From the NCBI RefSeq assembly GCF_008638365.1, contig NZ_VWVU01000030.1, positions 17,359-81,358 on the forward strand: DNA of 64,000 bases. Reading direction: 5' to 3'. The notes under the pieces are model-generated. The model did not search any database, was not told the origin of the DNA, and saw nothing but the letters and a program-made list of their open reading frames with translations. Position 1 is the first letter of the stretch. The number at the start of each line of letters is the position of its first letter. Below are positions 1 through 7,558 of the stretch, one piece after another. This DNA is from Nocardiopsis quinghaiensis (GTDB taxonomy: Bacteria; Actinomycetota; Actinomycetes; Streptosporangiales; Streptosporangiaceae). The position numbers and the translations under genes were made by a program.

Positions 1-970
1 GACTCGGCCCGGTTCCCCACGAGCAAGGCGGGCATGGCCCGCGCGATCGCCTGGGCCGCCCGCCGCACCGGCGGCGACCTTGCCACCCTGTGGGTGATCG
101 AGGGCACCGCCACCTACGGCGCCCAGCTCACCCGTGCTGTGGCCGGAGCCGGATACGAGGTCCTGGAGGCGCCGCGCATGAACGCCCGCGCCCACCGCGG
201 GGCCGGCAAGTCCGACCCCTTGGACGCGCGCAGGATCGCCGAGGCCGCTTTGCCACTGGAGGAGAACCAACTGAGGCACCCGCGCCGCGGTGAGGGTGAA
301 CGCGCCGCACTGCGAGTGCTGGTCGCTGCCAGAGACCACATGACCGGCGAGCGCACCGCGGCCGTCAACGCGCTCACCGCGCTCGTGCGGGCTGTGGACC
401 TCGGTGCTGAGGCCCGACGCCCGCTGAGCAACCGGCAGATCGTCGAGATCTCCCGCTGGCGCACCCGCGAGGAGCCGCTGGCCGCCGCGATCTCCCGCGC
501 CGAGGCGGTGCGTCTGGCCAGGCGGATCGTCGCTCTCGACGAAGAGCTCGCCACCAACCACGATTCGATCGAGACCCTGGTACGCGCCACCCCCGCGGCC
601 AGGCTGCTGGACAAGACCGGAGTCGGGCCGATCACCGCAGCGGTCTGCCTGACCGCCTGGTCGCACCACGGCCGGGTGCGCTCAGAGGCTGCCTTCGCCT
701 GCCTGGCCGGCGCGAACCCGGATTCCCGCATCGTCAGGCAACACGGTCCGCCACCGACTCAACAGGGGCGGCGACAGACGCCTGAACCGCGCCCTGCACA
801 TCGCGACCATCACCCGTATGACCCACGACCCCGCCACCCGCGAGTACGTTCAGCGGCGCCGCACTGAAGGGCGCACCACGAAAGAGATCCGACGCTGCCT
901 CAAGCGCTACCTCGCCAGACAGATCTACCGGCACCTGAACGCAGCCCGCACCTCGCCGCTACCTACTTGA
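1..970 (+). pseudogene. IS110-family transposase, cut by the window edge and frameshifted
   Basis: The frame is open from base 1, so the true N-terminus lies outside. It reads as an IS110/IS116/IS902 transposase: an S-D-P-L-D-A-R-R motif of the DEDD half at about 208-233, then the C-terminal Transposase_20-like part with L-D-K-T-G-V-G-P-I near 607-635. At 719-721 one extra G (CCCGGATT) throws the frame, and the first stop comes at 865-867. The expected C-terminus (L-N-R-A-L-H-I-A, then R-C-L-K-R-Y-L-A-R-Q-I) continues in frame 2 to a TGA at 968-970, so a single inserted base explains the break. IS110 enzymes make a DEDD/Ser-dependent recombinase guided by an RNA encoded at the element end; that end is not in view. 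The copy is probably dead unless the shift is programmed, which is not usual for this family. Confidence 0.85.
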
Positions 971-1345
971 CAGACATAGGAGAGTCCACCGGTTCCACAC
1001 CGCACTCGGCGGCCCTCCCGCCTCACGTGTTACCAACCTGTCAGGTCAGTACAGCTAGGCATCTGGTTTTCATGCTCCTCTCGTCCACGCCCAAGGCTGG
1101 CGGTTCGCACCACACGTCAGCACGACTCCGGGAACTATCCTCTGAGAGGGGTACAGGTATTACCTACCGGTCAAGTTGGGATTTCTCTCTGTGGCACTGA
1201 AGTTTCGTATTCCTCTGGAAGCTTCGGAGGAAGCTGGTTATTCTGATATGCAGAACTTGTATAATTGCGGATTGCTCTTTGGTGATACGGGGCGACTGGG
1301 AAGTGCATGGAGTCGTAATCCCCGGCGTGAGAAGGGGGCTTGGTG
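971..1345. other. Intergenic stretch between IS110 remnant and orphan gene
   Basis: No gene is supported here. Base composition drops after about 1200 (runs such as gttattctgatatg), consistent with a promoter for the downstream low-GC gene. A purine-rich AAGGGGG at 1332-1338 is that gene's likely ribosome binding site. No terminal repeat of the insertion sequence could be identified. Confidence 0.5.
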
Positions 1346-2935
1346 ATGGAGGCCGAAAAGCAAGAAATACTGAAGCGATTTGTGCTGCGCGCTCGAAGGA
1401 TTGAGTCGCATTCTCTGGTGAAAAACTGGGATGAGCTTGTTTATCACGCCCGAGGGGTGTGGAAGATTAGCATTAACGATTCCGGAAACTCGACCTTGGT
1501 TCGCCGCCTCCCGGAAAGCGAAGAGGTATTTGAATCATTGGCCGCTCGGGTTCGCCCTCTGATGTTGCAGAGCGAGTCGATCTACTACACCAAGGTAATC
1601 AATGCGGTCACAGTTCTCCTTGGGGAAGACAGAAAAAGCAACCCCTACTGGAATGCCCTTCAGGAACTCAGGAAAAAATGGATGGAGGCTGAAGTTCGAG
1701 GCAATAAAATTAAGGGCTACGGTGTACAGATGTCTAGTGTCGACGGATCAATTAAAACGAAGATGATCTCGGACACGGCGCTCGCAAATGCCTGGCTTTA
1801 CACCGACCTCGTTCACTCCGATCTTGATGGTGGGGAAAGTGAATCCCTCCTCTTCTCTCTCGAGGATCGGTATCAGGCAGGAGTCCATCTTTTTTCTCTG
1901 GTGGCTGTCTTGGCAGTTAAGACTCTTGCGTTGGTGAAGGTCCTTCACGACAGCGGGTATATCTTAATTCCCGAGTCTGCTTGGACCGAAGGGGTGGTGA
2001 TTGAAAGTTCCGAAATTATAGAAACAGGAAAAGCTTACTTCGCGCCTGTGGGAACTGATGTCCCAGATATAGATCAACCCCTTTCCTTTGCAGATGACTG
2101 GAGCCAGGTGACGACTCCAAGCATGGCGAAGATGAATTCAGAAAACCATGTAAGGGTGTTTATGGAGAAGGAGTCCGGCGACAGTAAAACCAAAGAAGCA
2201 GTGATCCTTCGGCGATCCTTGGAGGGCGATGAGGTTTTTTGGGAAGTGCTCGTCGCCGATGGATCCGTATTCAAGTTCACGTTCGATCTGGACGATGAGG
2301 TGGTCGTCGGGGTTAAGTCGGCTCAGTGGAAAGGGTATGATGCTTCCACCGAGACAAGGCTTGCATGGTTCCGTCTCTTGCTGGAACTGAATGGCACTTC
2401 AAGAATCGTGTTCGAGACTCAAGGAGTGAGATTCGCCAGCGTGCACGTCCCATCATTCTCGGATTCTGAGGTGCAGCGACACAAAATCTGCGAGCAAGTT
2501 TACCTTGACCTTCTCGAGATTGAGCGTATCAAGGGAATTTCGTTCGCCGCGCCGAACCAGGCAATGAATAATTCACAGCGGGTGCAACTACGTCAGGCCA
2601 GGCTGCTGTGGCAAGGTCACATCGTGAACTATACCAACCGGCCGTTGGTAGTTGTAAAAGAGGATGGTGAGTCTCCTGCACTTATAGAAATCCCCGAAGG
2701 TGTGCTCTGTATAGGGGGTGTGGAAATTCCTATCCCTCGGATCTATGTGTGCCATCCGGAAATGACCGTGTCCGATCAGGGAGACGCCCCTGATGTCGGT
2801 CCGGAAGCGAAAAAATATCTGATACTATCCCCAGATGATGAGATGCTCCTCGCTTGGGCTCCAGATATCATGCAAGTTTCCACAAGCGAAGACCTAGTCC
2901 CTACCACCACATGGGACCTTCCAGGCATCAGTTAA
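1346..2935 (+). CDS. Orphan hypothetical protein, 529 aa, low-GC accessory gene
   Basis: I do not recognise this protein. ATG at 1346 is chosen because AAGGGGG lies 7 bases upstream; TTG at 1340 and GTG at 1343 are in frame but too close to it. The N-terminal ~115 residues look alpha-helical and charged (Q-E-I-L-K-R-F, R-A-R-R-I-E-S-H-S-L). The middle is mixed alpha/beta with a hydrophobic stretch near residues 185-205 (L-F-S-L-V-A-V-L-A-V-K-T-L), and the last third is acidic beta-like sequence. No signal peptide or catalytic motif stands out. GC content and codon use, including a TTA at 1964-1966, are clearly unlike the core genes. It faces a TIR-domain gene convergently and follows an IS110 remnant, so horizontal transfer is likely; a defence role is only inference from position. 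Confidence 0.8.
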   Translation: MEAEKQEILKRFVLRARRIESHSLVKNWDELVYHARGVWKISINDSGNSTLVRRLPESEEVFESLAARVRPLMLQSESIYYTKVINAVTVLLGEDRKSNPYWNALQELRKKWMEAEVRGNKIKGYGVQMSSVDGSIKTKMISDTALANAWLYTDLVHSDLDGGESESLLFSLEDRYQAGVHLFSLVAVLAVKTLALVKVLHDSGYILIPESAWTEGVVIESSEIIETGKAYFAPVGTDVPDIDQPLSFADDWSQVTTPSMAKMNSENHVRVFMEKESGDSKTKEAVILRRSLEGDEVFWEVLVADGSVFKFTFDLDDEVVVGVKSAQWKGYDASTETRLAWFRLLLELNGTSRIVFETQGVRFASVHVPSFSDSEVQRHKICEQVYLDLLEIERIKGISFAAPNQAMNNSQRVQLRQARLLWQGHIVNYTNRPLVVVKEDGESPALIEIPEGVLCIGGVEIPIPRIYVCHPEMTVSDQGDAPDVGPEAKKYLILSPDDEMLLAWAPDIMQVSTSEDLVPTTTWDLPGIS

Positions 2936-2990
2936 AAATAATCGAGCGGTCGCGTGATACCTTCCATAGCCTTTACGTCTGATCCTGGAA

Positions 2991-3442
2991 CTAGTGGTTG
3001 GCAGATGCGACATCGACAAGTAGCTTCGTCCGCGCGTCCTTTCGAACGGCAAGCCGATCAATGGCTATCTGGACATGGTCGACTGACTATCTCTCTGGTG
3101 CTTCGATTACTTCGCCAGAAAGCACAAGCGTCATGGCGGCGAGCGCTGAATCACTCGCCCACCCTCCTGGGGGATATAATGACGGGCATTTTTGAATGCA
3201 TTCAGCTTGGGCTTGCGTTTAGTGTGAGCAACAGATACCGCTTCACGGACATTGCCGACACCGGTCTGAAAAAGACCATGGAGCTTTGACTGCAGTGCTT
3301 TCTGGAGCCCGAATGAGCGGACGAGGCGTGGGGTGACGTCTTCCCGAAGTGCTTGCTCAAGCACTCGGTAGTGCTTTGGAGTAAGTTGGTCGACGAGCGT
3401 GTCCAGAGGGTTTGTAAGTGCCTGCCCTGGCCTGGGGTTTCC
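2991..3442 (-). pseudogene. Decayed gene fragment of unknown family
   Basis: On the minus strand a coding-like sequence begins without a start codon just after a stop (3443-3445). It reads L-D-T-L-V-D-Q-L-T-P-K-H-Y-R-V-L and continues through G-L-Q-K-A-L-Q-S-K-L and N-A-F-K-N-A-R-H-Y-I-P. A slip in the GGTGGG run near 3160 is needed to continue as S-A-L-A-A-M-T-L-V-L-S-G-E-V-I-E-A-P-E-R. An in-frame TAG then interrupts before S-V-D-H-V-Q-I-A-I-D-R-L-A-V-R-K and a final stop at 2991-2993. The residue pattern looks protein-like across the breaks, which is why I call it a remnant. It lies downstream of the TIR gene on the same strand and may once have been its partner. The only intact piece starts at GTG 3364. 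Confidence 0.4.
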
Positions 3443-3512
3443 TCAAGAGACCTATAATTCAGTTGCTTCGTATGCCCCAAAGCCGATGAATGGATACGGT
3501 TGGATATCGACG

Positions 3513-4361
3513 CTAGGACAAGAGCGCATCAGCGTCAACGGTGATTCCAGCGGCCTTAAGCTCGCCGAGGAGCCGTGTTTTCCACGCGCCTGCAGTGTCC
3601 AACGGATAGTAGGCGACGCCAGCGATGTCCGAGGGAAGCTCAAGTCCGTCCTGGTGGAGAATTGCTACTCGACGTCGGCCAAGTGTTCCCATCGCATAGC
3701 CAAGTTCGAGGACGACGTTCTGTCGTGCGCGCGGCCGAAGTTCTTCTCCTTCTTCATTAAGCTGACCGATGTCGTCGCCAGTCATGACAATCACTGCGAA
3801 GGTGGCGTTAGAGTTCTCACCGAGATGCTCCTCGAGCTTCTCAATCAGCGTTACGGCGCCGCCGCTGATCTGATCCGCCAGTACTACAGGCTCAATCCTT
3901 GTCGCGCGGCGTACGAGGTTCTCGACCTCCAGTCGGGGCGTTGTAGCTCGCCCATGGACAACGAAGATTGTTGCTGGTCCTGTGACCTCGGTGTCTGTGG
4001 ACGTATCATCAGCGGGGCCCTCGTAGACATCGAGCGTATCAAGCACTCGTTGCAGCCGAGCTATCTTGGTTTCCATGTCAGACGCCAGTCCAGAAATGGT
4101 TACTTCTTCGGCCCCTTCAGTTCCGAGTGGAAATTTCAGACCAATTGCACTGACGTATTGATCCTTGGGTGTGGAGTCCAACCACCCCGTTTTCTCGAAA
4201 GCGCTCTCAAGGACGATCTCGTTCCGTTTGTCCCAGGTGTCGAAGGCAGTGCGAAAGACCGTAACGTCACTGGTGTCCTTACTGAGTGCGGTGCCTGCTT
4301 CAATCGCTTCTTGAACCTGTGCCCGGATTTGACTCTCTGGGAGACGGCGCTTGACTGTCAT
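3513..4361 (-). CDS. Solo TIR-like (PF10137-type) predicted NAD-cleaving effector
   Basis: The 282-residue protein has a helical N-terminal region (about 1-125) joined to a C-terminal TIR-like domain (about 131-275) of the predicted nucleotide-binding/CAP12-Pycsar type. Visible marks are the first strand I-F-V-V-H-G-R at 132-138, a long helix with I-E-K-L-E-E-H-L, a hydrophobic strand F-A-V-I-V-M, and R-Q-N-V-V-L-E-L-G-Y in which Glu219 matches the catalytic glutamate of TIR NADases. Relatives cleave NAD+ in CBASS, Pycsar and other abortive-infection systems, but no cyclase or sensor gene is seen beside this one. The start at 4361 is preferred because GGAAAG lies 8 bases upstream; ATG at 4415 would add 18 residues without a clear binding site. 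Context is an IS110 remnant and tRNA-Arg. Confidence 0.8.
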   Translation of the reverse strand: MTVKRRLPESQIRAQVQEAIEAGTALSKDTSDVTVFRTAFDTWDKRNEIVLESAFEKTGWLDSTPKDQYVSAIGLKFPLGTEGAEEVTISGLASDMETKIARLQRVLDTLDVYEGPADDTSTDTEVTGPATIFVVHGRATTPRLEVENLVRRATRIEPVVLADQISGGAVTLIEKLEEHLGENSNATFAVIVMTGDDIGQLNEEGEELRPRARQNVVLELGYAMGTLGRRRVAILHQDGLELPSDIAGVAYYPLDTAGAWKTRLLGELKAAGITVDADALLS

Positions 4362-4415
4362 GGGTCCATCTTTCCACGGCAGCAGGACTGGCAAGCGGTC
4401 TTTGATCAATGTCAT

Positions 4416-4897
4416 CTCGGTTGTTGCGAAGGTCTCTGCTGTTCCTCAAGGGGTGCTGGAGGGACCGGCTCGGCTTCGGATCGCTCCCAGTGTCGGTAGC
4501 GCAGGGTAGTCACATGTTCGGAGGACTGGATTTCGGTCATGTGGATGATCGACGTGGCCAGTGATGGAGGAGTGCTCGATGTCTCGAGTGACTGGCTTGG
4601 TCACCCTGGTCGAGGGCTTCGGCGGGATCGGCCGTATGCGGCCGGTGGGGCGGCGGTGCCCGGGCCCTGGATGCCCTGCGCGACGGTGTCGGGGCGGCTG
4701 TGGGGCGTTGGTGGGCGGACACGGGCCGTCCCGGTCAGGAGCCGCCTGGGTCACGGGACGGCAAAATGCTCCGCGAGGTGGCCCTCCACCTGTACTGGAC
4801 CTTGCACTGGGGAGCACACACGGAGCATTTCAGGCCCCGATCCAGACCCGGCGCCTCGTCTGTTCGACTCGCGCACCCCGTATGACCTGGGGTTTTG
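4416..4897. other. No intact gene; possible coding remnant beside tRNA-Arg
   Basis: Several overlapping short frames occur but none has both a credible start and a recognisable product. The plus-strand reading around 4660-4840 (A-L-D-A-L-R-D-G-V-G, then K-M-L-R-E-V-A-L-H-L-Y) looks coding-like but has no start in frame and ends at 4885. Because island integrases often lie next to the tRNA they target, this could be what is left of one, but no integrase motif is visible. Confidence 0.3.
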
Positions 4898-4900
4898 TGG

Positions 4901-4973
4901 CGCACCCGGCAGGATTCGAACCTGCGGCCATCGGATTAGAAGTCCGGTGCTCTATCCACTGAGCTACGGGTGC
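4901..4973 (-). tRNA. tRNA-Arg (anticodon TCT)
   Basis: The minus strand folds as a standard 73-nt cloverleaf. The acceptor stem GCACCCG pairs with CGGGTGC, discriminator G is at 4901, the D-loop region is AGCTCAGTGGATAGAGC, the anticodon loop is CTTCTAA and the T-arm carries GGTTCGAATCC. The CCA end is encoded at 4898-4900. Its 3' end points toward the accessory block at 1-4900, the orientation expected when an island has integrated into a tRNA 3' end. I found no second copy of the 3' end inside the window; the other attachment site would lie upstream of base 1. Confidence 0.95.
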
Positions 4974-5330
4974 TTGATTCAATTGTCGCCCGCCGTGGCG
5001 GGTTGCGACCACGTCGTTGCCCGTGGTGGCAGGGGGCGCTGCATCACGGAGGCGGGGCGGTGCCGAAGGTGGTGCCTGCGGTCGGGGGTCCCGTGTCGTG
5101 GCGCCTGTGGCGTCTCGGGCAGACATTCTAGAGTATTGGCCCGATCTCGCCCACAGGCGGGCAAAGCCTCATCAACTACGGTGATCCGTAGTTGCTTCTC
5201 TTTACCACGCGCGTTCCACCAAATCGGTCGCTATGGTCCTCCCGCACCACGTTACCGGTGATTAACTCCTGGTGCGGTGCTGTGCCGCTGGCGTTTCGCG
5301 AAGTCCCGGCGGCTCGGGCGGCCCGGAGGG
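4974..5330. other. Intergenic region upstream of tRNA-Arg
   Basis: No open frame here is convincing. The stretch must hold the tRNA-Arg promoter on the minus strand and contains one perfect inverted repeat, listed separately at 5173-5194. Confidence 0.5.
5173..5194. repeat. Perfect 9-bp inverted repeat, possible terminator
   Basis: CAACTACGG and CCGTAGTTG flank a TGAT loop. The plus strand continues with the pyrimidine run CTTCTCTTT, so the hairpin could end rightward transcripts. On the minus strand it lies about 140 bases beyond the 18-codon gene at 5331-5387. Confidence 0.5.
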
Positions 5331-5387
5331 TCAGAACATCCACCACTGACCTGCGAAGACCATCAGGGCGATCGTCACGGCCAGCAT
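5331..5387 (-). CDS. Tiny membrane peptide, 18 aa
   Basis: The minus strand carries a perfect AGGAGG (5394-5399) six bases before an ATG, then an 18-codon frame MLAVTIALMVFAGQWWMF and TGA. The residues form one hydrophobic helix ending in an aromatic Q-W-W-M-F cap, as in single-pass membrane micropeptides. An AT-rich promoter-like segment with palindromes lies immediately upstream (5413-5452). No transporter or sensor gene is in the same transcript, so the partner is unknown. The ideal ribosome site, the hydrophobic composition and the upstream regulatory DNA support a real gene. It does not match KdpF or the small NSS-transporter subunits as I remember them. Confidence 0.55.
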   Translation of the reverse strand: MLAVTIALMVFAGQWWMF

Positions 5388-5412
5388 CCGACACCTCCTG
5401 GCGGGTGACTGA

Positions 5413-5452
5413 TTGTTACTCTATGCGCATATATAACTACTAGAAGTAACAA
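5413..5452. promoter_or_regulatory. AT-rich nested palindromes upstream of the 18-aa gene
   Basis: TTGTTACT (5413-5420) and AGTAACAA (5445-5452) form an 8-bp inverted repeat with a 24-base spacer, and inside lies the perfect palindrome TATGCGCATA (5422-5431). This 40-bp AT-rich island in high-GC DNA sits between the divergent 18-aa gene (minus) and cobD (plus). It looks like a promoter with a two-fold operator; the regulator is unknown. Confidence 0.45.
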
Positions 5453-5500
5453 AGATGGTGCGCTGTGATGAGGGTTCTCTGGCGCGGCTAACGTGGCCGC

Positions 5501-6388
5501 GTGCGATCTCTGGGACTGGTGGCTGGTTTTCTACTCGACAGGGCGGTGCCCGACCCGCGTCGGGGACACCCCGTGGCCCTGTACGGACGCGCCGCGGAGC
5601 GGTGGGAGAAGCTCGTCTACGGGGACTCCCGAGCGCGCGGAGCCCTGTTCGCGGCTGGGGCCGTGCTTCCCGTGGCGGGCACCGGCTCCCTGGTCCGGGG
5701 CGGCGCGGCGACGGCGGTCACGGCCTGGGCCGTGCTCGGCGGCGGCATGCTGTGCCGCGAGGCCGAGCGGATCGCCGCGGCACTGGAGGACGGCGACCTC
5801 GGGAGAGCACGCGAGCTTCTGCCGAACCTGTGTGGCAGGGACCCCTCGGAACTCGACGAGGCGGGCATCGCCCGCGCGGTGGTCGAGTCGGTCGCCGAGA
5901 ACACCTCCGACGCGGTGGTCGGCCCCCTGGTCTGGGGCGCTCTGGGCGGGGTGGCCGGGCTGGCGGGTTTTCGCGCGGTCAACACCCTCGACGCCATGGT
6001 CGGTCACCGCGACGAGCGCTATGAGCGGTTCGGCGCGGCCTCAGCGCGGTTGGACGACGTCGCCGGATGGGGTCCGGCGCGGCTGACCGCGATCCTGGCC
6101 GTCCTGGCCGCGCCGGTGGTGGACGGCGACGTCCGCGTGGCGTGGCGGGTGTGGCGGCGCGACGGCGACAGGCACCCCAGTCCGAACGCCGGGCAGTGCG
6201 AGGCCGCGTTCGCGGGCGCGCTCGGCAGGACCCTGGGCGGTGCCAACGTCTACCGGGGGCACCGGGAGCGCCGTCCCACGATGGGGGACGGGCCCGGGGC
6301 GCGGACGGCCGACATCCGCCGTGCCGTGCGCCTCGCACGGGCGGTCCACCTGGGAGCCCTGGCCGTGGCCGCGGCGGTGGCCCGATAA
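5501..6388 (+). CDS. cobD: Adenosylcobinamide-phosphate synthase CobD/CbiB
   Basis: A 295-residue integral membrane protein of the CobD/CbiB family, which joins aminopropanol (or its phosphate) to adenosylcobyric acid in the late cobalamin pathway. Family marks are the N-terminal G-F-L-L-D-R followed by D-P-R-R-G-H-P-V, the central V-A-E-N-T-S-D-A-V-V-G-P-L-V-W-G, the F-R-A-V-N-T-L-D-A-M-V-G-H segment and the late H-P-S-P-N-A-G motif. It is slightly shorter than many relatives. The GTG start has no Shine-Dalgarno but TAACGT at 5489-5494 ends six bases before it, suggesting a leaderless mRNA. No cobalamin riboswitch is visible. Other cobalamin genes lie at 18795-22648. Confidence 0.93.
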   Translation: MRSLGLVAGFLLDRAVPDPRRGHPVALYGRAAERWEKLVYGDSRARGALFAAGAVLPVAGTGSLVRGGAATAVTAWAVLGGGMLCREAERIAAALEDGDLGRARELLPNLCGRDPSELDEAGIARAVVESVAENTSDAVVGPLVWGALGGVAGLAGFRAVNTLDAMVGHRDERYERFGAASARLDDVAGWGPARLTAILAVLAAPVVDGDVRVAWRVWRRDGDRHPSPNAGQCEAAFAGALGRTLGGANVYRGHRERRPTMGDGPGARTADIRRAVRLARAVHLGALAVAAAVAR

Positions 6389-6648
6389 GCGCCCAGCCGG
6401 TGGCCGGGACCACTTCGGACGCGGACAAGCGCGGGCAGGAGCGTGGTGACCGCAGGAGCCTGTGTCACTGGCCGGTCCGGCGGGGATTCGCGTAGCCCCC
6501 TCCGAAGCGCGGAACATGTCACTGAACTCGGTGGTCACCCCCGACGGAGCGGAGCTCCGCCGGGGAGAAGGCCTCGGGCCGATCCCGGGCCCGCCGCGTG
6601 CCCGAAGCGGGCCCGCCTCGGGCACGCGGGGTCGGGGTCGGGGCCGGC

Positions 6649-7158
6649 TCAGGCCAGGTTGCGCGCGTAGTTCACCTGTTGGTGGATCTGGCCCACCATG
6701 GCCGGGTGGGTCACCATGATCGACGTGCCGTAGTGCTGGCCGTGCCCCTGCACGGTGACCTGCACGTGCCCGGTGGTCTTCTGCTCCTTGACGAGGAGGA
6801 AGAGCAGCCCCAGCAGGCAGGTCCACCAGAAGACCAGGACCGTCACGATGATGGCCCAGGTGGGCGTGGACCGGTCGGTGCGGCTCATGTCGTTCACCGT
6901 CCACACCGTCCCCCTGATGGGGAAGCGTCCCATGGGGGTGATCACGGTGTGCTGGGAGAACGCGATATCGCCGATGGTGCCGATGGGAGTGTCATCGCCG
7001 GCCGGGGGATAGGGCATCGCGGGCTGGTGGCCGCCGGTGGCGCCGTAGACCTCCATCGCGCCGCCCTGGTAGGGCTCGGGGGGAAGGCCCCATCCAGGGG
7101 TCCCACCGCTGGGCTGGTGCCACGGTTCGCCCGGGCCCGGGTTCGGATACTGGTTCAT
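6649..7158 (-). CDS. Small proline-rich membrane protein, hypothetical
   Basis: A 169-residue protein. Residues 1-55 are Pro/Gly/Gln-rich and likely disordered (N-Q-Y-P-N-P-G-P-G-E). A middle region follows (I-G-D-I-A-F-S-Q-H-T-V-I-T-P), then one long hydrophobic helix near 98-123 (W-A-I-I-V-T-V-L-V-F-W-W-T-C-L-L-G-L-L-F-L-L-V) and a basic/polar tail with H-V-Q-V-T-V-Q. The layout, an unstructured cytoplasmic head plus one membrane anchor, is common among uncharacterised actinobacterial proteins. It is convergent with cobD, with about 260 gene-free bases between. I cannot assign a function. Confidence 0.75.
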   Translation of the reverse strand: MNQYPNPGPGEPWHQPSGGTPGWGLPPEPYQGGAMEVYGATGGHQPAMPYPPAGDDTPIGTIGDIAFSQHTVITPMGRFPIRGTVWTVNDMSRTDRSTPTWAIIVTVLVFWWTCLLGLLFLLVKEQKTTGHVQVTVQGHGQHYGTSIMVTHPAMVGQIHQQVNYARNLA

Positions 7159-7558
7159 GCCGTGATTGTGTCAAAGCCTCATCCGCCCCAGGGCCCTCAT
7201 CCGCCATCCGCCCCAGGGCCCTTATGCGCCCCGAAGGCACGCAGGAGCAGAGCCAGGCACGAGCCGGGACCGGGGCACCGACACCAGCGCCGATCCGCTT
7301 CCCGGTTCGGCCCGGCCGGGCCGGCGGCGGGGGAGAGGGCCGTGGCCGGATGTGGCCACTTCGGCGCCCCCCGTGTCGGCCCCCTCGCCGGTCGGGGCCC
7401 GGGATCCGGGCTGCGTGTGGCGCGGATCACTCCAAACCCCCGGTTTCGGCGGTACGCGCCCCGCCCGCCGCACAAAACATGAAACTCTTTCGCGATTTCC
7501 CTACTCGTACGTAGCATGCCGCTGATCCATCGCCCGCACCCCCAGGTGGTGACAGCTC
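7159..7558. other. Divergent intergenic region
   Basis: Four hundred bases separate the divergent genes at 6649-7158 and 7559-10489. Frames in this stretch are low-complexity Arg/Pro/Gly translations and are not supported. A short AT-richer segment at 7477-7515 (catgaaactctttcgc) may be the promoter of the acylase gene. Confidence 0.4.

Noticed and set aside
3399..4499. 366-codon plus-strand frame opposite the TIR gene
   Set aside because: Cys-rich noise with no motif; the minus strand gives a coherent TIR domain.
4416..4897. Intact integrase beside tRNA-Arg
   Set aside because: No tyrosine or serine recombinase motif is visible in any frame.
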